Assembly: GCA_030838305.1 (NCBI GenBank)
Contig: JAUTWY010000024.1
Location: forward strand, 1-14,162
Length of the DNA stretch: 14,162 bases
Direction: 5' to 3'
Source of the DNA: Acidobacteriaceae bacterium
GTDB taxonomy: Bacteria > Acidobacteriota > Terriglobia > Terriglobales > Acidobacteriaceae
In this document: one piece after another, positions 1-6,878 of the stretch
Position numbering within the stretch: the stretch's first letter is position 1
Layout of the letters: the number at the start of each line of letters is the position of its first letter
The notes under the pieces: model-generated
What the model saw: only the letters and a program-made list of their open reading frames with translations
The model's database searches: none
What the model was told of the DNA's origin: nothing
Program-made: the position numbers and the translations under genes

Positions 1-318
1 TTCGGTCAAGAACTCCTCGCACTCGGTCTTACTGTAATCATCGAATGGGGCACTTGGGGAAGGTCCGAGCGGGATACCTTGCGGCTCGGAGCCCGGGCCC
101 TGGGCGCTGCCGTCGAATTGCATTATCTCTCCGCACCTGCCGAAGTCCTTTTCGACAGGATTCAACGCCGGGGCTTGGAGAATCCACGCGTAGACCGCGA
201 TGCACTGTCCCGATGGTTCGAGATGTTCCAAGCACCAACGCACGAGGAGATGGCACTCTTCGACAAACCTCTGGTTGCAAAGCTTGCTTGGGTTGAAACT
301 GACCCATCACCCGGATAA
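1..318 (+). CDS. P-loop kinase / AAA-family ATP-binding protein, C-terminal part (5' truncated)
   Basis: The frame is open from the first base and stops with TAA at 316-318, giving 105 visible residues; the start lies outside the window. Visible features are a hydrophobic strand followed by an acidic/aromatic turn (LTVIIEWGTWGRSERD), a second strand (VELHYLSAP), then EVLFDRIQRRG and a helix ending in MFQAPTHEEM. This matches the second half of the small predicted-kinase / zeta-toxin-like P-loop family, in which a D/E-W-G-x-W strand is followed by an R-x-E-R helix and a lid arginine pair (here QRR). The Walker A motif would lie upstream and cannot be seen, so the substrate is unknown. The C-terminus ends naturally, so only the left side is cut. 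Assignment to the family is fairly good; the exact function is open. Confidence 0.7.
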   Translation, partial: FGQELLALGLTVIIEWGTWGRSERDTLRLGARALGAAVELHYLSAPAEVLFDRIQRRGLENPRVDRDALSRWFEMFQAPTHEEMALFDKPLVAKLAWVETDPSPG

Positions 319-467
319 ATCTTCCGTTCCCCGGCCGATCCCTTCGATTGCTTACTTTGGCATCCCCCACCCGTCTAAGCCAATCAGCACAGCAGTCAGG
401 CGCGGCGCTCTATCTAACCGCTTTATCCCAGGTTGCGACTGAATCAGCTGTTTTCCCACCAGAAAAA

Positions 468-473
468 AGGAGG
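468..473 (+). promoter_or_regulatory. Shine-Dalgarno of the DUF2911 gene
   Basis: A perfect AGGAGG, inside an A-rich AAAAAAGGAGG run, lies 6 nt before the ATG at 480. It decides the start: the open frame extends upstream to 348 but that stretch has no ribosome site and no signal-peptide character. This is the strongest SD in the window. The rest of the 319-479 spacer shows no convincing promoter or hairpin. Confidence 0.85.
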
Positions 474-479
474 TCTTCT

Positions 480-1541
480 ATGCACAGAACCCGTCTGCTT
501 GTTTTGTTATCCAGTTTCTTGTCGGTGGTCAGTCTTTGCCACGCCCAAACCTTGATGCTCGATCTGCCCCGGCAGAGCCAGCACGCCTTGGTGACGCAGC
601 GCATTGGCATTACCGACATCACCGTTAACTATCACCGGCCGCTGGCCAATGGCCGCCAAATCTGGGGCAAAGTCGTACCTTACGGAGAGGTCTGGCGCGC
701 GGGAGCGAACGAGAACACTACGATCACCTTCACCGATCCGGTCAGCATCGAAAGCCAGCCGCTCGACAAGGGAACCTACGGCGTGCACATGATCCCCGGC
801 GAAAATCAGTGGACGGTGATCTTCTCAAAGATGTCGAGCGCGTGGGGAAGCTTTACCTACAAACAGGATGAGGATGCATTGCGAGTCACCGTGAAGCCGC
901 AAACTGCCGAATTCCACGATGCGCTGACCTACGACTTCGATGACGTCAAACCGGACTCCACCGTAATTACTCTGCGCTGGGATAAGGTCGCGGTGCCCTT
1001 CAAAGTTGCGGTCAAAGTAAACGACATCGTCGAAGCCAGCATTAACCGGCAGATACGCGGGCTCAATCAATATTACTGGGAGGGCTGGGACGATGCCGCC
1101 AACTATTTCCTCACAAGTAAAACTAATCTGGACGAGGCCCTGAAGGATGAAGACAAATCCATCCAGACCGAAGAGCGCTTCGACAATCTGATGAACAAGT
1201 CTCTCATTCTGGTGGCCATGGGCCGCAAAGACGACGCCTCGGCTTTTCGCAGTAAAGCACTCGAAAAGGCGTCCGCACAGCAACTTTATTTTTATGGCCG
1301 CCAGTTACAGGGTGAGAAGAAGCACGAAGAAGCATTCGCGCTCTATCGCTCAAACGCGAAGAAGTTCCCAGCCGAGTGGACATCTCACGTCGGTATGGCG
1401 CGCGTCTATAGCGGCCAGGGTGATTTCGACAACGCGGTGAAGGAGATGCAAACCGCGCTTACGACGGCGCCCGATTCCAACAAATCCAACCTGCAGGGCT
1501 ACGTGAAGCGCCTGCAGTCGAAGGATGACATCAACCGCTAG
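480..1541 (+). CDS. Secreted DUF2911 protein with C-terminal TPR-like repeats
   Basis: 353 residues. Residues 1-22 form a signal peptide (basic MHRTR, hydrophobic LLVLLSSFLSVVSL, cleavage near CHA-QT), so the protein is exported. Residues about 28-170 match the DUF2911 family: a beta-rich domain with the hallmark string NYHRPLANGRQIWG, then VPYGEVWRAGANE, then GTYGVHMIPG and WTVIFSK. Residues about 195-335 are helical, with tetratricopeptide-like units (KKHEEAFALYRSNAKKFP, then GMARVYSGQGDFDNAVKEM), suggesting a protein-interaction tail. The family is common in Acidobacteriota and Bacteroidota and its biochemical role is not established. The gene stands alone: its own strong SD, a 161-nt upstream spacer, and a bidirectional terminator 22 nt after the TAG. 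The family call is confident; function is unknown. Confidence 0.9.
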   Translation: MHRTRLLVLLSSFLSVVSLCHAQTLMLDLPRQSQHALVTQRIGITDITVNYHRPLANGRQIWGKVVPYGEVWRAGANENTTITFTDPVSIESQPLDKGTYGVHMIPGENQWTVIFSKMSSAWGSFTYKQDEDALRVTVKPQTAEFHDALTYDFDDVKPDSTVITLRWDKVAVPFKVAVKVNDIVEASINRQIRGLNQYYWEGWDDAANYFLTSKTNLDEALKDEDKSIQTEERFDNLMNKSLILVAMGRKDDASAFRSKALEKASAQQLYFYGRQLQGEKKHEEAFALYRSNAKKFPAEWTSHVGMARVYSGQGDFDNAVKEMQTALTTAPDSNKSNLQGYVKRLQSKDDINR

Positions 1542-1563
1542 ACAAAGTCAGACGTTGGAAAAC

Positions 1564-1595
1564 AAATGGGCCAGCCCGAGGGCTGGCCCATTTTT
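1564..1595. terminator. Bidirectional Rho-independent terminator
   Basis: A perfect 14-bp inverted repeat, AAATGGGCCAGCCC (1564-1577) with GGGCTGGCCCATTT (1580-1593), is separated by only GA; the real loop is probably CGAG. The right side runs into TTTTT on the plus strand. On the minus strand the left side gives TTTGTTTT after the stem. It lies between two convergent genes (stops at 1541 and 1614), so it can terminate both. Confidence 0.92.
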
Positions 1596-1613
1596 ATCGG
1601 GAAGATCGTCCGC

Positions 1614-3743
1614 TCACCATACCCGGCAAGCATTGGCCCGGACCATCTTTTGTCCCGGCTTGCAGCCAAAAGCCTGGGCAAACTCCGACATATTCGAAAT
1701 CACATTGTCGATGCGGAAGATGGGCAGCGAGTGCGGGTTCGTAGTAACGATAAGTCGGGCCACTTCCGGCCTCACATTCGCGCACCACGAATAGGCGTAG
1801 GACAGGAAGAAGCGCTGGCGATAGGTCCATCCGTCCGGACCCTGATCGTCGAGCCCTTTGCCTTGCTTTTTCAGTTCAGCTGCCAGAGCGTTCAGCGCCA
1901 GATGAATGCCCCCATTGTCCGCCGTGTCTTCGCCCTGGGTAAGCAAGCCGTTCTGCTTCACTCCGGGACCCGCGTCGGGAACTTCCTGGGTGTACTCGTC
2001 AGAAATGCATTTACCGCGCTCGTCGTATTGTTTGGCATCCTCGGCAGTCCACCAGTCGCGCAAGTTGCCTTGAGCATCGAACTTGCGGCCCTGATCGTCG
2101 AACCCGTGGGTAAGTTCGTGTCCAATAACCATGCCGATAGCGCCGTAGTTCACGGAATCGTCCATCGCCTTTTCGAAGTACGGCGGCTGCAAGATGCCGG
2201 CGGGAAAATTAATGGTGTTTAACTGCGGATCGTAATAGGCATTAATGGTGGGTGGTGTCATGGTCCACTCGCTGCGGTCCACGGGCTTGCCAACCTTCGC
2301 CACCCAGCGCTCGAACTCGAACGACGAAGCCTGTCCCACGTTGCCAAGATAGCTGTCGCGCACTACCTTGACGCTGGAATAGTCGCGCCAGTGCGAAGGA
2401 TAGCCGATCTTGTCTTCAATTCCCTTCAACTTGACGATGGCCTGTGCCTTCGTGGCCGGCGTCATCCAACTCACGCTTTCAATGTCATCCCCCATCGCCC
2501 GTTCAATGGCATGCACCATTTCGATCGTGCGTGCCTTGCTCTCGGCTGGAAAGGCGCGGTCAACATACGCCTGCCCCAGAGCCTCGCCCAAGTCGCGATC
2601 GGCGGCCTCAGTGCAGCGCCGCCAACGCGGAAGTTGCTGCTCCTGGCCGGCCAGCGTGCGCGCAAAGAAGTCAAAATTCTCGTCCGACACAGCTTTGGTC
2701 AAATAGGGCGCGGACCGGTGAATGACCTGCCAGCGCATGTAGGTTTTCCAGTGCTCCAGGGGATGCTCCGCCAGCAGTTTTTCCTCGGCGCGAAAGAAGT
2801 CAGGCGAAGTGACGATGTAGTGATCGCTGGCCGGCGCCTTCACCGCTTTCAGGTAAACATCCCAATCCACCGAAGGCGTAAGTGCACGGATCTGGGCTAG
2901 GCTCATCTTGTTGTTGACGTTCTTCGGATCGCGGCGCTTGACGTTATCCATCTGCGCCTGAGCTAAGGCCGTTTCGAGTGCAATTACAACCTCCGCATCG
3001 CTGCTGGCTTGTGTTTCTTTTTCTCCCGCCAGCACGAACATCTTCTGTACGTGTGTCCGGTATTTCTTAAGCGTTGCCGCCGACTTTTCGTCAGTCTTGA
3101 TGTAGTAATCACGACCCGGCAGACTCAGTCCGCCCTGATCGATCTGCGCCACCACCTTGGAAGCATCGTCATAGTCCTGCTGCCCGGTAAAGCCAAAGAG
3201 GGCGGCGTTCGTCTGATTGTTGCCTTGCTCCCACACGCCGGGAAATAAATGATGAAGGTGGGCGATTTCAAGCGTGATTTCTTTCTTGGACTTCAGGGTG
3301 GCAATGCGGTCGAGTTCCGGTTGCAAAGGTTTAACTCCGGCTGCCTCGATACCGCTCTCGTCCATGCACGCGGCCCAGTAATCGCCGATCTTCTGCTGCA
3401 CAGCGCTGCGCTTGGAGTCATTCTTGCTGCTGGCTTCCAAGGTTTCGCGCTCCACGTTCTCGTTCCATAGTTCCAGTCCGCTGCCCGTGCTCCAATACAC
3501 CTGGTCGGGCGGAATCGGGTTGGCGGTAAGCCATTTATTGCAGGAATACTTGTAGAAATCGTCGCAAGGATTCAATTCCTTGTCGACCAGGGTTGGATCA
3601 AAGTGTTCGAGCTTGGGCGCCGATTTTGTCTCCTCCGCGCCACCGCCAGTTCCGGCGGCGGAGTTAAGTGTCGCGCTTTGTCCCCACACAGCAAGAGGCA
3701 AAGCCAGGAACAGCAGATGAAGGATAATTCTGGGAATGAACAT
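1614..3743 (-). CDS. M13-family zinc metallopeptidase (neprilysin/PepO-like), secreted
   Basis: 709 residues, the usual full length for peptidase family M13. The ATG at 3743 is chosen because GAGG lies just upstream and the following residues (MFIPRIILHLLFLALPLAVWGQ) are a signal peptide; the frame extends 22 codons further but without signal character. The N-terminal M13 domain starts near PCDDFYKYSCNKW (about residues 59-71). Catalytic features: NAYYDP at 501-506, zinc site HELTH at 542-546, third ligand in GEDTAD (E605, with D609 supporting), and H671 with R677 in the NPHSLPIFR segment, at the same 6-residue spacing as the substrate-binding His/Arg of neprilysin. The C-terminus has the family ending (CKPGQKM...CRVW). 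All key residues are present, so it should be an active oligopeptidase acting outside the cytoplasm. It is likely transcribed alone: 227 nt separate it from the response regulator upstream. Confidence 0.96.
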   Translation of the reverse strand: MFIPRIILHLLFLALPLAVWGQSATLNSAAGTGGGAEETKSAPKLEHFDPTLVDKELNPCDDFYKYSCNKWLTANPIPPDQVYWSTGSGLELWNENVERETLEASSKNDSKRSAVQQKIGDYWAACMDESGIEAAGVKPLQPELDRIATLKSKKEITLEIAHLHHLFPGVWEQGNNQTNAALFGFTGQQDYDDASKVVAQIDQGGLSLPGRDYYIKTDEKSAATLKKYRTHVQKMFVLAGEKETQASSDAEVVIALETALAQAQMDNVKRRDPKNVNNKMSLAQIRALTPSVDWDVYLKAVKAPASDHYIVTSPDFFRAEEKLLAEHPLEHWKTYMRWQVIHRSAPYLTKAVSDENFDFFARTLAGQEQQLPRWRRCTEAADRDLGEALGQAYVDRAFPAESKARTIEMVHAIERAMGDDIESVSWMTPATKAQAIVKLKGIEDKIGYPSHWRDYSSVKVVRDSYLGNVGQASSFEFERWVAKVGKPVDRSEWTMTPPTINAYYDPQLNTINFPAGILQPPYFEKAMDDSVNYGAIGMVIGHELTHGFDDQGRKFDAQGNLRDWWTAEDAKQYDERGKCISDEYTQEVPDAGPGVKQNGLLTQGEDTADNGGIHLALNALAAELKKQGKGLDDQGPDGWTYRQRFFLSYAYSWCANVRPEVARLIVTTNPHSLPIFRIDNVISNMSEFAQAFGCKPGQKMVRANACRVW

Positions 3744-3970
3744 CGGTCCTCTTTTCCGGAAACTCACAAGATTGGAACGATTTGCAATAGCCTCTGATGG
3801 TACGCACATAGGAAGACGCAGGTTCCAAGCAGCCTGGGACAGTGCTGCAGACGGTCCGTATGGCCTCGGAACAACATACTACAGACGTGCGCTTGGAGGG
3901 ATAGTTAGCGGGTGGGATCCCTGACGGGGCCCGCTGAAGAAAACCCTGGAGAGGCGGCAAAAACAGTGCT
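3744..3970. other. Intergenic spacer between response regulator and M13 peptidase genes
   Basis: 227 nt, the longest gene-free stretch in the window. It holds a nested dyad at 3907-3935 (AGCGGG pairing with CCCGCT around an inner GGGATCCC) and the palindrome at 3753-3762. I see no convincing -35/-10 pair and no T-tract terminator after the response regulator stop. Short open frames in it lack a ribosome site and resemble no known protein. Confidence 0.5.
3753..3762. promoter_or_regulatory. Perfect 10-bp palindrome just upstream of the peptidase start
   Basis: TTTCCGGAAA is self-complementary and sits 9 nt before the ATG of the M13 peptidase, touching its A-rich ribosome-binding region. It could be an operator or simply chance; ten bases is short. 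No regulator is known for it. Confidence 0.25.
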
Positions 3971-4726
3971 TTACTTTGGCGTCGCCTCGAAACGATAGCC
4001 AATTCCGCGCAGCGTCTTCAGATACTTCGGATGCCGGGGATCGATCTCGATTTTTTCCCGCAACCGCCGCACGTAAACGTCGATCGAGCGCGGGGTTACG
4101 AAGGGAGTTTCTTTCCACACGGCATCGAGCAATTGATCACGAGTAAACACACGCCCGCAATGCGTAGCCAGATACTCCAGCAAGCGAAATTCCCGTACGG
4201 TGGTAAGAACCACTTTCCCGTACGCTTGCACTGTCATTGAAGAAGCATCAATTTCCAGATCGCCCAGGCGAAGCACTTGCGGCGTTACCGGTATCTGGCG
4301 GACACCGCGAAGAATGCTGCGCACCCGAGCCACCAGTTCACGCGGACTGAAGGGCTTGGTAATGTAATCGTCTCCACCCAACTCGAGTCCCTTTATGCGG
4401 TCGGCCTCGGCCGTCTTGGCTGTCAGGAAAATGATGGGTGTCGCGGAAAGAGCAGGAGCCCGTCGAATCTGGCGGCAGAGCTCAAAGCCGTCCATGCCGG
4501 GAAGCATCACGTCCAGGACAAAAAACGAAGGCATCTCGCGCAGAGCTTCAGTCAATACCGACCCGCCATCGACAAAACTTCGCACTTCAAAACCGGCGGC
4601 TTGCAAGTTGTGGCAGATTAGCCGGGCAATATCCTCTTCGTCCTCGACTACAAAGACGAGACAGCGGGACACAACCGTGCTACCCGCATCGCGCAGCGGT
4701 TCGTAAGATCCAGTTGGAGAGTGCAT
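3971..4726 (-). CDS. OmpR/PhoB-family response regulator
   Basis: 251 residues from the ATG at 4726. Three start codons lie in tandem (GTG 4732, ATG 4729, ATG 4726); the SD-like GGAAG ends at 4732, so the last ATG has a usable 5-nt spacing. Residues about 22-140 are a receiver domain: acidic pocket EDE (28-30), phospho-acceptor D72 in FVLDVMLPGMDGFE, T102 in FLTAK and K124 in YITKPFSPREL. Residues about 150-250 are a winged helix of the Trans_reg_C type, with the recognition region SIDVYVRRLREKIE and the terminal LRGIGYRFE. All phosphorylation residues are intact. The neighbouring phoU-like gene is 177 nt upstream on the same strand, which suggests a PhoB-type phosphate-starvation regulator, but no histidine kinase gene is adjacent, so the partner is unknown. 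The subfamily is certain; the phosphate role is inferred. Confidence 0.95.
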   Translation of the reverse strand: MHSPTGSYEPLRDAGSTVVSRCLVFVVEDEEDIARLICHNLQAAGFEVRSFVDGGSVLTEALREMPSFFVLDVMLPGMDGFELCRQIRRAPALSATPIIFLTAKTAEADRIKGLELGGDDYITKPFSPRELVARVRSILRGVRQIPVTPQVLRLGDLEIDASSMTVQAYGKVVLTTVREFRLLEYLATHCGRVFTRDQLLDAVWKETPFVTPRSIDVYVRRLREKIEIDPRHPKYLKTLRGIGYRFEATPK

Positions 4727-4807
4727 CATCACTTCCGGCGGCTACTGACAGCGCCAGGCGCGCCGTGTCCCGACATGGTTCTCACTAAAATGTAGGTTGG
4801 AAGTGTT

Positions 4808-4824
4808 GCGAGAATGTTTCTCGC
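4808..4824. promoter_or_regulatory. 17-bp perfect inverted repeat upstream of the response regulator
   Basis: GCGAGAA-TGT-TTCTCGC, two perfect 7-bp arms with a 3-nt centre, lies about 80 nt upstream of the response regulator start. There is no T-tract on either side, so an operator for a dimeric regulator is more likely than a terminator. Which protein binds is unknown; autoregulation by the response regulator would normally use direct repeats, so another regulator is possible. Confidence 0.4.
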
Positions 4825-4887
4825 GTATTAAGGAATGATGAATTTGCGAGACCCAGTTTTCCCGGCGTGGACGGTAGATTTAATTGC

Positions 4888-4906
4888 GAACTGAGAACCG
4901 AGAACT
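4888..4906 (+). repeat. Degenerate heptamer tandem repeat (CTGAGAA type), copy 1
   Basis: Reads GAA CTGAGAA CCGAGAA CT: two full heptamers differing by one base, with partial units at both ends. It ends 3 nt from the stop codon of the phoU-like gene (stop at 4910 on the minus strand). The same unit recurs at 9522-9538 and in a weaker form at 12995-13015. Confidence 0.55.
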
Positions 4907-4909
4907 CCC

Positions 4910-5719
4910 CTACGTGGCCGCCCGCTTCTTCGGCGGATGCCGCAAGCTGCGCCCCTCGATCAGGCTGTAGAGATCCTCAGCAAGGTTGGTGGTATGGTCG
5001 CCGGCGCGCTCCAAAGCTTGCGCCATCAGAATGACGTCAAAGTTGGAAAAATTATTTTGTGACGCGTGTTCTGTGAAGTGCTTTTGGAATAGGGCATGAC
5101 AGACGCGGTCAATATCCTTATCCATCTGCAAGACCTTGCGGGCACACTCCAGGTCGAGATGGATGAATCCTCGATAAACCAGATCGAGCATTGCGTGCAG
5201 GATCGCCGCCATTTCCACCAGCTGGCGCACATCGGAAGCTGCCATCTTCGCGGTCCGCGATTGCACCCGCAGGGCCACGCTCATCATCAGATCGCCAATG
5301 CGTTCCAGGTCGGTAGTGCACTTCAGGCTGGTCAATAGCTGGCGTGCTCGTGCCTCGTTCACGCGCGTGATTGCAGCCGGTAAACGATCGTCAATGTAGC
5401 GCTCGATCACGTCGAGTTCCTGCTCGCACTCCTTGATCGCCAGGAAAGCCATACGCGAAGAATGGGTAAGCAGATCGCGCACATTGAAAGCTGCGTCGCG
5501 CGCGATGAGGAATGCGCGGAGGGCGGTGCGCGCCAGGTCGTCCAGCGATCCGGATCCTCTTGCCACTGATTTCTTGCCGGCCGCTTGATTTGGGACGGGA
5601 GTTGCCTCCGCAGCGTTGGCCAGAACGGGATCTTCAATTTCAATCCGCGATGTTGCAGTTTTGCGGCGCATACTAAACGAAAGATCGCGCTTGATCTCCT
5701 CGCATTCAAAGTATCTCAC
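4910..5719 (-). CDS. phoU: PhoU-like phosphate signalling protein
   Basis: 269 residues from the GTG at 5719; an ATG at 5671 would give 253. Neither has a good SD, so the start is uncertain. Residues about 60-255 hold two PhoU repeats. The first shows the metal-binding acidic cluster KECEQELDVIERYIDD (96-111) and LERIGD (138-143). The second shows MDKDIDRVCHALFQ (199-212) and the signature ERAGDHTTNLAEDLYSLIEG (237-256). Residues 1-57 are an unusual hydrophilic N-terminal extension rich in Lys, Arg and Ala, and the C-terminal HPPKKRAAT is basic. PhoU proteins link the Pst transporter to the PhoR kinase and repress the Pho regulon when phosphate is plentiful; they are cytoplasmic. Here neither pst nor phoR is adjacent, only the response regulator gene downstream on the same strand. 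The DinB gene is divergent, with 127 nt between. Confidence 0.92.
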   Translation of the reverse strand: MRYFECEEIKRDLSFSMRRKTATSRIEIEDPVLANAAEATPVPNQAAGKKSVARGSGSLDDLARTALRAFLIARDAAFNVRDLLTHSSRMAFLAIKECEQELDVIERYIDDRLPAAITRVNEARARQLLTSLKCTTDLERIGDLMMSVALRVQSRTAKMAASDVRQLVEMAAILHAMLDLVYRGFIHLDLECARKVLQMDKDIDRVCHALFQKHFTEHASQNNFSNFDVILMAQALERAGDHTTNLAEDLYSLIEGRSLRHPPKKRAAT

Positions 5720-5846
5720 TAGTTTCTCAAGAGATATGTGAAAGGACGGTGAATAACAGGTTGCAGTTCGTGGTGGAGGCCGACTACAGTGCGGAATTGC
5801 AGGGAGCGCTGCTTCACGGTCCTGCTCTACACGGAGCTCTCAAATT

Positions 5847-6317
5847 ATGGATCTCCTCGAACATCTACGCCGTCAGTTCGCCTACGAAGCATGGGCCAAT
5901 CGGGAAGTGCTGGTTGGGTTGAGGGCCAGTGCCCGTCCATCCGCACGACTATTGCAACTTCTAGCTCACATCCTCTCCGCCGAGCGGCTCTGGCTGGAGC
6001 GTATCGGCAAGCAGCCACAGAGCCTGCCGGTGTGGCCTGAGTTCTCGTTGGACCAATGCGGAGCACAAATCGCTGAACTCGACCGGCTACTTCAAGATTA
6101 TCTCGGTCAGCTCTCTTCCGTTACTCTCTTGGACGATGTCGCTTATAAGAACAGCAAGGGTGAGCCCTGGAAGAGCACCGTGCAAGATATTTTGACTCAC
6201 GTGTTGCTGCACTCGGCGTATCATCGCGGGCAGATCGCCACCGCGATGCGCGCTGGCGGCGAGCAGCCTGCCTATACGGATTTCATCCACGCCGTACGCC
6301 AGGGTCTGATCGAATAG
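5847..6317 (+). CDS. DinB-family (DinB/BstA-like) protein
   Basis: 156 residues; the ATG at 5847 has GGAG 10 nt upstream. The protein is an all-helical DinB four-helix bundle: the N-terminal helix holds FAYEAWANRE (11-20), followed by LLAHILSAERLWLERI with H41, and a C-terminal helix with HVLLHSAYHRGQIA, giving H122 and H126. H41, H122 and H126 form the expected metal-binding triad. Related proteins are metal-dependent thiol S-transferases (bacillithiol, mycothiol or glutathione dependent) or are uncharacterised; which thiol this host uses cannot be told from the window. It is predicted cytoplasmic with no signal peptide. A methyltransferase-like membrane protein gene follows after 53 nt, so co-transcription is plausible. 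This is not the E. coli DinB DNA polymerase, despite the shared name. Confidence 0.9.
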   Translation: MDLLEHLRRQFAYEAWANREVLVGLRASARPSARLLQLLAHILSAERLWLERIGKQPQSLPVWPEFSLDQCGAQIAELDRLLQDYLGQLSSVTLLDDVAYKNSKGEPWKSTVQDILTHVLLHSAYHRGQIATAMRAGGEQPAYTDFIHAVRQGLIE

Positions 6318-6370
6318 AAATCCGTCGCATCACCGCCGATCGATGGGCGAATCGAGCGGAAAAGGAATCC

Positions 6371-6796
6371 ATGGAAGGCCGTCCGTTTTACGCCTTTGCC
6401 GCCGTACAGATCGTCGCCGTTGTCGCGCTTCTCTGGGTGGTATTTTCCCTTCCCCTCCCATGGGATTTGCCGCGTGTTGTCGGTACGGCCTTGATGATCG
6501 TCGGCATAGGCGGAGTTGCGACTGCTCGCTACCAGTTGGGCAAGTCGTTCTCGGTCACGCCGCAAGCTCGCCAGTTAGTCACACATGGGGTGTATTCGAG
6601 AATTCGCAATCCGATTTATGTATTTGCCTCACTATTGGCTGCCGGATTGGTGCTGGTGCTGCACCGCCCGACCCTCTGGCTGATTCTTCTGGCCATCATT
6701 GTTGTGCAGACGCTGCGCGCCCGCCGCGAGGCTCAGATTCTTGAAACTGCATTTGGCGATGCCTACCGCGAATACCGTCGCAAGACATGGTTCTAA
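6371..6796 (+). CDS. ICMT/PEMT-family integral membrane methyltransferase-like protein
   Basis: 141 residues; AAGGA lies 4 nt before the ATG at 6371. Hydrophobic segments at about 5-28, 35-50, 82-98 and 100-114 make it an integral membrane protein. The family signature is in the second half: LVTHGVYSRIRNPIYVFA (69-86), followed by an Arg/Glu-rich cytoplasmic tail with RREAQILETAFGDAYREYRR. These two blocks form the S-adenosylmethionine and substrate site in the isoprenylcysteine carboxyl methyltransferase / phospholipid methyltransferase-like family. Bacteria lack prenylated CaaX proteins of the eukaryotic type, so the real substrate is unknown; phospholipids, isoprenoid lipids or other small molecules are possible. 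The length fits compact bacterial members. The gene follows the DinB-family gene closely and could share its transcript. Confidence 0.88.
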   Translation: MEGRPFYAFAAVQIVAVVALLWVVFSLPLPWDLPRVVGTALMIVGIGGVATARYQLGKSFSVTPQARQLVTHGVYSRIRNPIYVFASLLAAGLVLVLHRPTLWLILLAIIVVQTLRARREAQILETAFGDAYREYRRKTWF

Positions 6797-6865
6797 ATAA
6801 CGATTCTGAATACAAGCTCTGAAAAGCTGTTCCGATACCGGCACTCAATAACCGCAAAGGTGGGG

Positions 6866-6871
6866 TAATAT
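6866..6871 (+). promoter_or_regulatory. -10-like TAATAT box, possible leaderless start of the kelch gene
   Basis: TAATAT lies 7 nt before the ATG at 6879, so transcription from it would begin at or next to the start codon. The only SD-like sequence, AAAGGTGGGG, ends 13 nt before the ATG, too far for a normal ribosome site. No clear -35 is seen. Confidence 0.4.
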
Positions 6872-6878
6872 CTCTGCA

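Noticed and set aside
348..479. Upstream extension of the DUF2911 frame to an earlier start
   Set aside because: A perfect AGGAGG six bases before 480 and a signal peptide beginning there show that the true start is 480.
1566..2222. 218-codon plus-strand frame opposite the M13 peptidase
   Set aside because: It begins inside the bidirectional terminator and lies antisense to the conserved catalytic end of the peptidase; no RBS or domain signs.
4746..4751. CTGTCA half of a Pho box upstream of the response regulator (minus strand)
   Set aside because: A Pho box needs a second CTGTCA copy 11 nt away and none is there; a single hexamer is expected by chance.
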